Assembly: GCF_019097595.1 (NCBI RefSeq)
Contig: NC_080732.1
Coordinates: 5,258,854 to 5,322,853, forward strand
DNA length: 64,000 bases
Source of the DNA: Hemibagrus wyckioides
Lineage: Eukaryota > Chordata > Actinopteri > Siluriformes > Bagridae
Direction of reading: 5' to 3'
How positions within the stretch are numbered: position 1 is the first letter of the stretch; every line of letters starts with the position of its first letter. The position numbers were made by a program, and so were the translations under genes. Below are positions 50,294 through 63,412 of the stretch, in pieces. A model generated the notes under the pieces. It ran no database searches and was not told where the DNA came from. It worked only from the letters and a program-made list of their open reading frames with translations.

Positions 50294-50922
50294 ATTTCTC
50301 TTGACAAGTCATCACTACTGATTCTCAAACTCAAGCAGCTGTATAGTATACAAGCAATTATTATGGAACAGCAACCAATTACTGAAAGATTTCCCGCACC
50401 ACTTCCATCCTGATGGCATTCAATTAAACTCTAACTTCCATTCCCGGAGTTAATCGTATTAGTTGATCTCCAGAGTCAAGCCAACATTGAAACTTGAGTA
50501 AACATCATTTAACCATCCTGCAAGACTCAGTAGAGACATTTAATTTCAGCAGATGAGATTCTAAACAGGAGATACCTGTGGCTGTGTTGTGTGATGTCTT
50601 CCTGTGTCAGTGTCGTATTTTGGAGGCTTTTTCATTTTTTTATTTATTTTTTTGTTTTAATTTTGTTTAGCTTGATTGGTGAATGGAGCAGTTATCTATA
50701 ATGTGTATATTTGTACAGCTGAGATATGGATTATCTGATTAAATAGTGTTATATGTGTGCATTTAATATTGGCCTTGGAATTTTTAAATGGCAGTAAATT
50801 TAATTATTAATTTATTTATTTAGCTGTTCTTTGTTTTGTGAAATTCCATTGTCACATAATCAGTACCACTCTTCATTCAAGCTGATATTACACAAGAAAA
50901 CTAGTCTTAAACTCAATCCCAG

Positions 50923-50934
50923 AATTTATTTATT

Positions 50935-50974
<40 letters not shown>
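50923..50974 (+). repeat. ATTT microsatellite
   Basis: About 11 ATTT copies. Confidence 0.95.
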
Positions 50975-50975
<1 letters not shown>

Positions 50976-50994
50976 AATAATAATAATTGCAAAG

Positions 50995-51305
50995 CACTGA
51001 CACTGGAGATTCCTTCCTTAAACATTAAACGAATGTGTCCTAACCAATAATGTCCCCGAATACAGGCTATACATTTTTAAACAACACTTCTTAGAATATA
51101 AAATCTGTTTATTATTATTATAATTCTCAGATTATATGAAACCAAAAATGTCTCTATATACAAGCTGCCACTACAGAAACAATAAAATATTAGATTGAGT
51201 GTGTTAGCATGAACCTTGTCACTCATGTTACAGTCTGAACTCCTTTCTGAGCCGTGCTGTTATACAAACATAATGCACACCCTCTGACCAATCAGATTTG
51301 AGCAT
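50995..51305. repeat. Dispersed fish repeat with 'ctggagattccttcc' start
   Basis: Shares cactggaga(t/c)tccttcc and actacagaaacaataa-like words with 18290-18400, and the start with 22455-22490. It ends in ctgaccaatcagatttgagc, a phrase whose reverse form recurs near 28915 and 56485. Probably an old MITE-like family. Confidence 0.4.
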
Positions 51306-51354
51306 GCATCCATGACAAATTGAATGTACAAGACAAACAGTTATTTTAGTGTAA

Positions 51355-51669
<315 letters not shown>

Positions 51670-52813
51670 TAGCCAGAAGAGCTCTTTGCATTAGTGCTCA
51701 GATTAAAATAAACAGCAACCACTGGAGTAAAATAAACTTGTTTGCTTGGTAGAAAGGTTGCCACCTTCATTTAAATGCTGGTTTCTCCAGCTCACTGAAG
51801 CAGCCATAACCCGAGAAAAATGGGCTGAAAATAATAAATTAAAAATAGTTTCAAAGTCCCATTATGGCTGTGAATGTATGAAGAGCCTGTTCGCACGAGG
51901 TAATTATCCTTGAAAATGAATGGCTTTGGCTTTTTTCTTGCGCTTGTTTTGTTCCTCGGCTCATTCAGCGCATTAAGGAAGCCAAGGCGACTCTCTTATC
52001 TCTTGAACGTTAAAACCCTAAACAATAATGAAATGATATAGCTTTATAGCTCTGTTCGAAATTTCATTAAACACAGTCAGATGTCCAGCTCATGTTTCAC
52101 TGCCTCATTTATACACGAAGCATTTTTTTGGTCTTCAAGCACCTGGAAGTGACATTTTTTCCCCAGAGTGAATTGTCAGGAAGTCGACATCTTTATGAAA
52201 AATGCTGCACTCTCTGTGCAACGAGTCTATGTGTTCTGGTGAATGTGTCATTTGGGAAGCATTATGATCTTCACTGCCCAGATTCTCTCTCTGGCCGCCG
52301 AACACTTGTGCCGTGTAGTCGTTCATTAATAAAACAGCTCGTTTTGGGTTTCAGCAGCACTTTCAGCGGTTCTGTATTTCATCATGTGAAACATTGAAAG
52401 CATGTTTGTTACAGAGAGCAGCGGTCCTGTATGGCTAGCTTGGTGATCTGACATCTCTAATCATTAGCCATTTCTAATTAATTCGTCGTTGTACCATGAC
52501 ACTGCTGAATTCTCCAATTTGATTGGACGGAAGGTGTGTTTTTAAACGTCGTGACTCAAATCAGCTTCATGTTAACGCGCATGTTAGAATATGTTATTGT
52601 TTCTCAACTACAAGCTCGTTCTCAGGGGCTGAGTAGTCTGGCAAATGAGTCAATCTGATACTGGTAATAAAATAATTGTTTGTATGATATTGTTTAATGA
52701 AGAAAAGCATAGAGTCACTGTTAACATTTACAGTACAGGTCTTCCAACTCAACAAACTCCAATTCCCAACATGCACCACACTCCACTTCCCAAAATACAC
52801 ACCCACACACACA

Positions 52814-52985
52814 CCACGCTCAAGTGGTTAAGGCAGTGCCCTTGAGCAAGGCCCCCAACTCTGCTCCTGCTACAGGGGTGCTGCATCATGGTTGACCCTG
52901 CACTCTGTCCCCAAGCCTCCAAGGATGGAAGAGGTGAAGAAAGAATTTCACTGTGCAGTATATGTGACAAATAAAGACTACTTAC
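52814..52985 (+). mobile_element. SINE, family with aataaag...tact tail, copy 2
   Basis: cttgagcaaggcccccaact, gctgcatcatggttgaccct, tttcactgtgcagtatatg and a tail gacaaataaagactactta. The minisatellite starts at the very end of this tail. Confidence 0.8.
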
Positions 52986-54285
52986 TTAACACAGTTACCT
53001 TCCTACTAATCCCACACACACTCACACACAGCCACCTTCCTACTGATCACACACAGTCACCTTCCTACTAATCCCACACACACTAACACACAGTCACCTT
53101 TCAACTGATCACACACACACTCACACACAGTCACCCTTCTACTGATCCCACAGACTCACACACATTCACCTTCCTACTGATCCCACACACACAGTCACCT
53201 TCCTACTAATCCCACAAACACTCACACACAGTCACCCTTCTACTGATCCCACACACCCACACACAGTCACCTTCCCACTAATTCAACACACACTCACACA
53301 GTCACCTTCCTACTAATCCCACACACCCACACACAGTCACCTTCCCACTAATCCAACACACACTCACACAGTCACCTTCCTACTAATCCCACACACACTC
53401 ACATACATTCACCTTCCTACTAATCCCACACAGTCACCTTCCCACTAATCCCACACACCCTCACACACATTCACCTTCCTACTGATCCCACACACTCTCT
53501 CACACATTCACCTTCCTACTGATCCCACACACACTCACACACATTCACCTTCCTACTAATCCCACACACACTCACACACATTCACCTTCCTACTAATCCC
53601 ACACAGTCACCTTCCCACTAATCCCACACACCCTCACACACATTCACCTTCCTACTAATCCCACACACCCTCACACACATTCACCTTCCCATTAATCCCA
53701 CACACACTCACACACATTCACCTTCCCATTAATCCCACACACCCTCACACACATTCACCTTCCCATTAATCCCACACACACTCACACACATTCACCTTCC
53801 CATTAATCCCACACACACTCACACACATTCACCTTCCTACTAATCCCACACACCCTCACACACATTCACGTTCCTACTAATCCCACACACACTCACACAC
53901 ATTCACCTTCCCACTAATCCCACACACACTCACACACATTCACCTTCCTACTAATCCCACACACACTCACACACATTCACCTTCCTACTAATCCCACACA
54001 CCCTCACACACATTCACCTTCCTACTGATCCCACACACTCTCTCACACATTCACCTTCCTACTGATCCCACACACACTCACACACATTCACCTTCCTACT
54101 AATCCCACACAGTCACCTTCCCACTAATCCCACACACCCTCACACACATTCACCTTCCTACTAATCCCACACACACTTACACACATTCACCTTCCTACTA
54201 ATCCCACACACTCTCACACACATTCACCTTCCTACTGATCCCACACACACTCTCACACATTCACCTTCCTACTAATCACACACTT
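52986..54285 (+). repeat. 37-bp minisatellite, about 35 units
   Basis: Unit: ccacacacactcacacac followed by attcaccttcctactaat. Variants change cta/ctg, add or remove CA, or replace acattc with acagtc. A larger block (near 53428-53600) is repeated around 54000-54130, suggesting a second level of duplication. Confidence 0.95.
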
Positions 54286-54654
54286 GCGCTCAGTTGTACT
54301 CAGCCTTGATGTTCCTAAGCCTTGTATTGTGGTTTTGTCTCTACTTCCTGTGTTTTGCCGATCCCTGTTCTTACTGCTTGCTTGTCTCCAGACCTGTGCT
54401 TGTTTTTGGCCGTGCCTTTACCTGAATTTTTGGATTTATTTCCCTTATCTTTATTAAAACGCACTTACCAGCAGTTTTCCGTTTGTTTTGTTTTTACTAT
54501 TTTAACAAATAAGAAAATGTTAGAGGATGACTGTTGCATGGCTATAATCTAAGTGATAACAGGACCTTGACTCACAAGCATTAAATGCAACTGTAAATAG
54601 ATAAAATGTACAATAATACAATACAATAAATCCTTCATGCTTTTTTTTTGTAAT

Positions 54655-55320
54655 TTCTGTTCAATTGCTGTGAAGGATTGCACTTCGAGACATGCTGTTA
54701 TAGGAAAATAATCAACTTGATGGTGGATCTCATTATTATTACATCTCTTCAGTGCTGGACCGTCAGGGCCAGCAAGACCTTCTCTGCTGACCTAAACATC
54801 AGTGATCTGAATCACTGACTTGCATTTTAATATAATTAATATATTTTTCCATGAATGTGTATTAAAATATTCCCAATAGTCTATTCTCTACATTTCATAG
54901 CTTTTCTCTCGGTTGCACTGTTTCCAGTAGTGTATATTTATGATAAGAGTATTTATCCAATCATATTTCATCCAGTGGCTGACATCATGTGTTGCCAGGG
55001 TGAAAGAAATCTGCCTTAAGGCCTTCAGAATCAATAGTGCAGACGCCCGTAGCTTAAAATAAGTGGCAATGAAATTGTTACATTAACCAATCAGATTTCG
55101 AGTTGGCGTCACTGGGGCCATCTAGCAGGCGTACGATTACGTCAGCAATTTCCCGTCCTTTCATTGGATAATTGGAGTAGTCAGAGGCAGCAAACCGCAC
55201 AAACTAAATAAAATATATATATTTTAACTCACAATGGCTGACAGAGGAGAAGTCGATTTGGTAAAGGCCAGTGAAGGCCTAGGTGTGAAATGCATGGCCC
55301 ACCACTGCATCTCTTGATTA
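54655..55320 (+). mobile_element. Possible remnant of a dispersed DNA transposon
   Basis: The order gctggaccgtcagggccagc, then ttatccaatcatatttcatc, then a short frame from 55233 (MADRGEVDLVKASEGLGVKC) reminds me of a common fish repeat, possibly hAT-like. No terminal repeats were defined. Low confidence. Confidence 0.35.
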
Positions 55321-55896
55321 TTTTCCTACAACACCACACCCCAAGAGCACGCTCGCTTCTTCGTCATACTTTCATCATGGTTTTTATTTCTCTGTTCTGT
55401 TTCTGCATGTCTTTTGCTTCTCGCATGCTGATGCCTCTCTCCAGGAAAACTAGCACCTTGGGCTTGTCAGGACAGTAGGTAACATTTCTGTAACGAAACA
55501 TTCGGGTACATTGAGTGAGCCAACAAATGTGTTTGGGCTCTGAATCTGTGAACCATGTCCTATTAGTCCCAGTTTCTGATATAATGCACAAACAAAGTAA
55601 TGCAATTGATATGGTCTAAAGAACTCTGTAATGTCATTTATATTAAGGTAGCATGGTAATCAGTCAAGTGTGAGATTGAGATCAAGTAAAAGAGCTATAA
55701 AAAAAAAGTGTAAAACTAAAGACATGTCAATGATAGAGTCCAATGTTAAATTAAATGACACTGACAGAATGTTGAGGATTGTGGACTAATTTTATAATGA
55801 TTGTAATTAAAAAATAATAATAATAAGTGCAATCTGAAAAGGTGTAGCTTTAAGTTTAAGTTCCCATAACCTCAGTTGGAGATGAAGCTTATATCA

Positions 55897-56449
55897 TACA
55901 CCAATCCGGCATAACATTATGACTACTGACAGGTGCCGTGAATAACACTGATGATCTCCTCATCATGTCACCTGTTAGTGGGTGGGATATATTAGGCATC
56001 AAGTGAACATTTTGTCCTCAAGTTGATGTGTTAGAAGCAGGAGAAAATGGACAAGTGTAAGGATTTGAGCGAGTTTGACGAAGGGACAAATTGTGATGGC
56101 TAGATGACTGGATCAGAGCATCTCCAAAACCGCAGCTCTTGTGGGGTGTTCCCGGTCTGCAGTCGTCAGTATCTATCAAAAGTGGTCCAAGGAAGGAACA
56201 GTGGTGAAGTGGAGACAGGGTCATGGGCGGCCAAGGCTCATTGATGCACGTGGGGAGCGAAGGCTGGCCCGTGTGATCCGATCCAACAGACGAGCTACTG
56301 TTGCTCAAATTGCTGAAGAAGTTAATGCTGGTTCACCTTCAGGGATCTAGTGGAGTCCATGCCTCGATGTGTCAGGGCTGTTTTGGAAGCAATAAGGGGA
56401 CCAACACAATATAAGGCAGGTGGTCATAATTTTATGCCTGTTCGGTGTA
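55897..56449 (+). mobile_element. Tc1 deletion derivative, copy 4 (both ends present)
   Basis: It starts tacaccaatccggcataac and ends ctgttcggtgta. It keeps the longest N-terminal part: a frame with [18 protein letters not shown], then GHGRPRLIDARGERR and RVIRSNRRATVAQIAEEVNA is open for 69 codons. It then jumps to the C-terminal end at ggttcaccttcaggg (near 56335), a junction different from copies 1 and 2. The helix-turn-helix DNA-binding part is therefore legible but the catalytic part is gone. Confidence 0.85.
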
Positions 56450-57120
56450 TATACAGTCATCTCACATGTTACAGCTATTAAACTCTTGATTCTGATTGGT
56501 CAGGATTATATTAATGTGCTTGCTTTAATACATTTCTGTAGTAACAGCTAATTCTCACGGACTTCCACCGTAGAAGTGCAGCATTATAAAAAGAGTTTCT
56601 TTCTGTGAAAAGATGTTTAGTTAGCATTTCCAGAGAACTTTCCAGAGTCTGCACTTTTTCTTTTTTTTTTCAGCTTTATTATCCTCAGAGCTCAGGGTGT
56701 AACCTTAGATTTTTTTTCCACCACTGTCACCAAGTCTTCAGGAGGTCTGGTTCCTCCAACGTGATAAACTGTTTATTTAAATGATTAATTATTCTTAAAG
56801 CCAAAGAGGAAAAAGTACTAGAACATAAGTGATTCTTGGATGGTCCATAACCTTGTGTAACTTTAAATGGATAAAAAAAAGACATGCTGTTTATTGATAG
56901 ATTTTAAATAAATCATTTTGGCAAAATTGCTGTGGTATAAAAGGTAGAAATAAAAAGAAAACACACATTTCAGGACATGTTGTTCTAGGAAATGAATCAT
57001 GTTGCTGTAACCCTAGGCAAGAGTAACAGTCCTCATCCTTGTTCAATTTTACTAGAACAGAACCTGGTGTGTTTTATTCTTCACTTAAATGACTGTGAAT
57101 TCTTCAGCGTGTGAAGTATC

Positions 57121-57144
57121 ACACACACACACACACACACACAC
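57121..57144 (+). repeat. CA dinucleotide run
   Basis: 12 CA copies. Confidence 0.9.
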
Positions 57145-57587
57145 AGGAATTAATCTATTGCAATGTCAGCTGCTAATTGTGTGCAGTTGAAGAGTTTTTT
57201 TCTTTCACTCTGCTCTGGAGTGTGTGTTAAAGTGTGTGATGTGAGAATTTGTGCCTCTAATGAAAGTCTGATAAGAGTGACAGAATTTAATAAAAACAAC
57301 TCCTTTTTCTCTCATTTATCCGACGGACGACTCCCGTCACGTCTCTGTCTTAGCTTGATAATTAATTAAAGATGACTGCATCATGGTCGGTCATATATAA
57401 AGTCCAGAGGATACATTTTTTCAACAATGAAAGAGAAACTGCATTGAGAGCAATGTGTTTAGCACCTATCTTCTAGAAATTTCCACTGATTTTAACACTG
57501 ATCCCGTGAGCCGTTACACTTCGTCGTTTACCATTAGGCTTTGAATTGAACGAAATCTAATCTTTTGATTATCCTAAGGCCTTGTAG

Positions 57588-58358
<771 letters not shown>

Positions 58359-58592
58359 ATGTGGGAGCATATTTCGAGGCAGGAACGCTGATCCGCTATA
58401 ACCTGATTCCGGATGTGACGTCCTCAGTGTCAGGCGTGGAAGGAAAGGATTTCTCCCAGTCTCTACCCACAGACGTGAATCTGACCCATGAGGTTGTGAG
58501 CTTCAGCTTCAGCACATCCAGCACACCCAGCATCCTCCTGTACATCAGCTCGAGGACGCGTGACTACATGGCTGTGGTGCTGAGACGCAACG
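58359..58592 (+). CDS. cntnap2: cntnap2 exon: start of laminin-G 4
   Basis: The acceptor is atgttgcag and the donor is gtatgt. It reads (D)VGAYFEAGTLIRYNLIP, a variable middle segment, then HEVVSFSFSTSSTPSILL and YISSRTRDYMAVVLRRN. The ends match laminin-G 4 of Caspr2. The middle (about residues 20 to 45 of the exon) differs from mammals, where this loop is also poorly conserved. From memory mammals have PCILLY where this gene has PSILLY, so one cysteine may be absent. The exon is 234 bp. Confidence 0.93.
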
Positions 58593-59015
58593 GTATGTAC
58601 GGCCCTCAGACAGACATTTTTTCTACAACTCCTTACTGAGCTCCACACTAAATACCGTGAGATTGAATGCCTCGGTTTAATGATTTCCTCCGAGTGTCTT
58701 AGCAGTTCATTTATACGTATCACTTTAGTGTGCAAAACAAAGCGAGGCTTTCCGAAAGCATCTCAGTTTAACCAATACAGCTATGTAATGTTTAATGGCT
58801 CTCTGTCACACTCGCTCGTATTGACTTAGACACAGATGAACACACACATGCATACAGAAATAATGTGGTTTTAACATCAGTGTGTGTGTGTGTGTCACAG
58901 TGGCACAGCAAGAATAAAGAGAAAAGAGTCTCCTTCACATCACTTCATAAAAGCATTGTTCATGCTTAATTCTCTACAAATAAGAAGTCTCTCTTTCTCT
59001 CTATGCTTCTCTCAG
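58593..59015 (+). other. Intron, 423 bp
   Basis: Short intron with a small GT run near 58880 and a pyrimidine-rich tract before the acceptor. No other element is seen. Confidence 0.9.
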
Positions 59016-59149
59016 GTTCTCTACATCTGCGTTATAACCTCGGTGGTCTGCTCGAGCCCTTCGCTGTCGATCTGGATCAGCGCAATTTGGCCAACGCACA
59101 GCCACACAGTGTCAATATCACAAGAACAGAAAGGGAAATCCACGTCCAA
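59016..59149 (+). CDS. cntnap2: cntnap2 exon: laminin-G 4, middle
   Basis: The acceptor is cttctctcag and the donor is gtgaga. It reads (G)[34 protein letters not shown] and [17 protein letters not shown] and the [14 protein letters not shown] strand are typical of the family. NIT is a potential N-glycosylation site. The exon ends exactly on a codon boundary, the only phase-0 junction in the window, and the next exon starts in frame. Confidence 0.94.
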
Positions 59150-59180
59150 GTGAGAACCACCATCACACACACACCTCCAC

Positions 59181-59395
59181 TAAGTTAAGTAGCCTTTATT
59201 TGTAACTTATACATTACTGTACAGTGAAACTCTTTCTTTGCACATCCCATCCTTGGGGGGTAAGGGGTCAGAGCATTGGGTCAGCCATGATGCAGCACCC
59301 GTGAAGCAGAGAGGGTTAAGAGCCTTGCTCAAGGGCCCAATAGATCAACAACCCAGAACCTTAAACACTGGAGCTACCACCGCCCCATACACTCT
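59181..59395 (-). mobile_element. SINE, family with aataaag...tact tail, copy 3
   Basis: Reverse orientation: taagtagcctttatttgtaa, tcagccatgatgcagcaccc, gagccttgctcaagggccca, ending in actggagctaccacc. Confidence 0.75.
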
Positions 59396-60439
59396 CACCT
59401 CCTAATATTCTTTAATATTAGGAATTAGGTTTTATTTGCAGTTGGACATGTAGTGTCTCTGTCACTGTCTGGATCGTCTGAGAGAGTGTGTTTGGATTGA
59501 TAAGCAGTGCAGCACAACGAGAACTGATGAGGAGATGATATGGAGGTGTGAAGCAGCATTAAAGATGTAGACTGGATTAGAGCGTGTGTGTGTGTCCTTA
59601 GTAGTGGTCCTTATTAACCTAAAATATGAAATCTTTTTCGGTTTCCATCTAAAATAGTTTACATGAATTATTTAGAATGAATTCTCTTGTCAGGTCAAGT
59701 TGTTTTTAGTGTGTCATAGCTCTTTCTTCTTGCATTTGAATCCTGATGAAAGAGATGAGCGTCCCTGAGGACATTAAACATTAAATGCTTTTACTCTCTT
59801 TACTTTCTGTTTATTTCTCGCACCTGCTCACTGCTTGCTTTAGTCCAGAATTTGCCCTTCATTCTCAGAGGAAGTCGCTCAGTGAGGCGACTCGTGAATC
59901 TCATTTAGTCACCACAAGCTGGCGAGTCCAAATCTGTACACTGTCCCTCTGCCCCTGTGAGATTTTAGACCTTAATTGCTAATCATTAATAACAGTTAGG
60001 CTTACTGTACCTCCTTGAGGATGAATAAAGATAATATTGTTTTAAAATGTAATTCAGTTATTATTTTTTTAAAAATATGTCCTTCATGTTCCACAAGGCC
60101 GATATTTGCAGCTTATTTACGACTCATTAGCAAGGATCGTTAAAGCTATGAGGCTCGCAGAGAGTTTTGGTGCCTCTGGGAGGCTTTTCGTAGCGACTTT
60201 TCTCTCAGAGTCAGCCATTAGCTCCTTCTGACGAAGGAAAATAAGCTCGGAGCTATTTCATGATGTCATATTAAATCTGTCACTCCTTAGAGATGAGCTA
60301 TATGAGCTGCTTCCTGAAACATTGAGGACAATTTAGCAAGCACACTTTCAACAAATAAACAGTTTCAAAAGTTATCAGTCGAACATACATGAGTGTAGTT
60401 TAAACACACTTTCCACAAGGTGGCGCTTGAGAGCTGTCC

Positions 60440-60665
60440 GTCATTGAGAATGTCCATTTTCTGTACTGCTAATCCTACACAGGGTCACAGAAAACCTATA
60501 GTCTGTTCCAGCTCAGGGGACTCGGGGCAAAACGGGCGGTGGGGGGGCAGGGGTCATCCTGGACAGTGTGCTAACACATCACAGGCTAATTGCACACACT
60601 TATTCACACACTACAGACAATTTAGAGATGCCATTCAGTCTACAATGCCTTTCTTTGGACTGGGG
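60440..60665 (-). mobile_element. SINE-like dispersed fish repeat, minus orientation
   Basis: Contains cctacacagggtcacagaaa, caatttagagatgccattca and ctacaatgcctttctttgga, the reverse of parts of 29150-29470 and 50088-50293. Confidence 0.6.
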
Positions 60666-60787
60666 TAGGAAAAATGAATCCCTCAGAGGCAAAAAAGAAA
60701 ACTAGAAGCAAAGAAAACTATAAACTATAGATGTCCACAGCCTTTATTCTCTGTATGTGTGTGTGTGTGTGTGTGACTTTCTCATAG

Positions 60788-60881
60788 CTGGACCATTATC
60801 CTTCGGTCAGCTACACACTCCCCGAAGCCTCAGACACACACTTCAACCAGGTCAAGACTCTCTTTCTAGGAAAAGTCTTCG
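60788..60881 (+). CDS. cntnap2: cntnap2 exon: laminin-G 4, later part
   Basis: The acceptor is actttctcatag, after a GT dinucleotide run, and the donor is gtaagc. It reads [18 protein letters not shown] then [22 protein letters not shown] and SLFLGKV-like ends are characteristic of Caspr2. It is only 94 bp and ends one base into a codon, so the reading frame continues in an exon beyond the window. I looked for the following exon (a GFTGCLSRVQFN-like segment) in 60882-64000 and did not see one. Confidence 0.94.
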
Positions 60882-61915
60882 GTAAGCTCCGCCCTCAGCA
60901 CTCTCACTCTTTCTATCACTGTCACTAATGTCTGCAGCAGGATGGTCAATTTAGTTTTAATAACTATTAAAAATAATAGTGAATAGTTAGTAGTGAATAC
61001 TGTAGATGTGGGATAATGTAATCAGCTTCTTAGATTCACAGTGTAATAGTGTAATATACTGTGGATTTTAGTTGTGGAAAAAATACCTAATTCGGCCTAA
61101 CTTTTAGAAATTTCAGATTTGACCATTTTTATTTTTTCATAATTTATTTTCATAATTAAATTTTATAATTTAATTTTTATTTTTTTACAAATAACATTTG
61201 CTCTCAGCTGCATTACAGGATTTGTATTTATTTTCTATTTATTTTCTATTGATTATTATTCTATTTTAGTCCCTACACTTTTTTATCTAGCATTTATTCT
61301 TTTATCTAACATTTTAGATTACAAAAAAAAAATCAATTATTATAATTATAATTATATTTATTAGATTATTTACTTTCAGTCTTTGTCCCATGAATTTCAG
61401 AAATTTGGACATTTTCTAAATATTTCGTAGAAATCAATCGAATCAGTTTTAGATTAGTTGTTAATTTGTTAATTTTTTGGATTAAAATGATATTTTAAGA
61501 TGAAGTGTAGTTATATAGTGGTTTTTGTTGTTTTATTTCACGCGTGCTTTTGTTATGAAGAACATTATCGGTATTTAAAACGTCTTTAACCTTTACATTA
61601 CACAAGTGTAAATTGCATCAAAATATCAATATCAATATCACAGGAGACTTTTTTTAATCGCAAGATTCTTTTTGCCAAAGAAGATTGTTACCCCGAATGT
61701 GTGGCACATCTCATATTTGCCCAGATTTAATCCCAAACTTGTTGTAATACATTATTTTGCCACTAGATGATGCTCTGGACACTGCTCTGGGCTCTTATCT
61801 GCTTAGACATTTTGTCTGACTTTCATATTTCAGCGTTTCATTCTTTACTTTATGAAATGATTCTGATTCATTATCCTGCACATGATCTGATCTGGAGCAT
61901 TTTTTGAAGAGCCTC

Positions 61916-62147
61916 CTGATGGTCCAGAGGCAGGATCCCATGCTCTCACTGCCATGGCCCAGGTCCGATTCCCGGACAGGACGCTAATCCAGCCACTGAA
62001 GAATTAACTCTCAGTGCCGGTCCTAAGCCCGTATTAAATGGGAGTGTTGTGCCAGGAAGGGCATCCAGCGTAAAACCTGTATCTAATCTAAATTTATGCA
62101 GACCAAATGATCTGGTGTGGGAGCAGCTGAAAGAACAACAACATATC
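61916..62147 (+). mobile_element. tRNA-Gly-type SINE, second copy
   Basis: Matches the minus-strand copy at 35174-35418: B-box-like aggtccgattcccgg, gtgccggtcctaagcccgta, aatgggagtgttgtgccagg, aagggcatccagcgtaaaac, ending gaaagaacaacaacatatc. The tRNA head is more decayed. Confidence 0.75.
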
Positions 62148-62295
62148 TTTAAATGAAGAAATTTATTTATAGGTATAGAAAGAAGAAAGCTATTAAAATA
62201 TTTGTTAAATTTCGATTTATTGTATTTGCACATTAAAGTTCCGTTTATTTCACTTTTTTTAATCCAACATTATGAGGAAAGCCAAAAGGTTTTTA

Positions 62296-62583
<288 letters not shown>

Positions 62584-63390
62584 TTAATGTTACACAAAGA
62601 GATTACATCTCTGTGCATGAAATTTTCTGAAACTTAAACTTACAAACCAGACAGATTGGGCTCTTGCACACCATCTAGTGACTGCTATACATAAGATATA
62701 TATAAAATATGCAGTGTATGTGTGTGAGTGTGTTCCTGCTTGTACATGTGCATGCAGAATCATGCGTCAAGTATAAACCGGTTTATCCGGGCCGTATCGC
62801 ACTACTCCACCCCAATGATGGTTATTTACCTGCAGTATCACAGCACTTCACTGTACACTAGACTGATATATCAGTGCACAGATCTTTCCTTTTCTTAGTC
62901 ATTTATGTTAGACATTACTACTAATCTTACACTTTACTAACATACAGTAGGTCAAAACTGGAAGTCGCAGAAAATTCATACTGTGATCATTGGCTCCAAA
63001 AAGTCCTTTATTTACTTCAAGAGAGAGAAACAGAAACAGAAAGAAGGCTGGTAAAGGAATGAAAGCTATTTTTTCGCTATAGCATGATAACCGGGACTAA
63101 TTTACATGGACATTCCTCAACATTAAATGTAACTATAAGCAGATAAAAAAATAATCAGAAAATAATACTTCAAGGAGGTTTAACAGCATGAATTGGACAT
63201 AGATTTGCACTCTGTTAATTCATTCATTATTCATGCATTTATTCGAACTAAATATTAATCTATTTATTTGATCTGTCCGCTGAATCCTAGCCTTTAGCCT
63301 TTTAGCAAACAAAATCTGGAGGTGATTTCATGGGACTAATAAAATCACAGGCACATAAAACCTGTGCAGCAGCTCAGAGAAAGGAAAGTG

Positions 63391-63412
63391 TGTGTGTGTG
63401 TGTGTGTGTGTG
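63391..63412 (+). repeat. GT dinucleotide run
   Basis: About 11 GT copies. Confidence 0.9.

Larger units (their letters stand above)
59150..60787 (+). other. Intron, 1.6 kb
   Basis: A minus-oriented SINE (59181-59395) and a minus-oriented second SINE type (60440-60665) flank about 1 kb of repeat-free sequence (59400-60400). Confidence 0.85.

Noticed and set aside
52986..54285. Possible CRISPR-like regular repeat array.
   Set aside because: Units follow each other without unique spacers. The context is a vertebrate intron, so it is a minisatellite.
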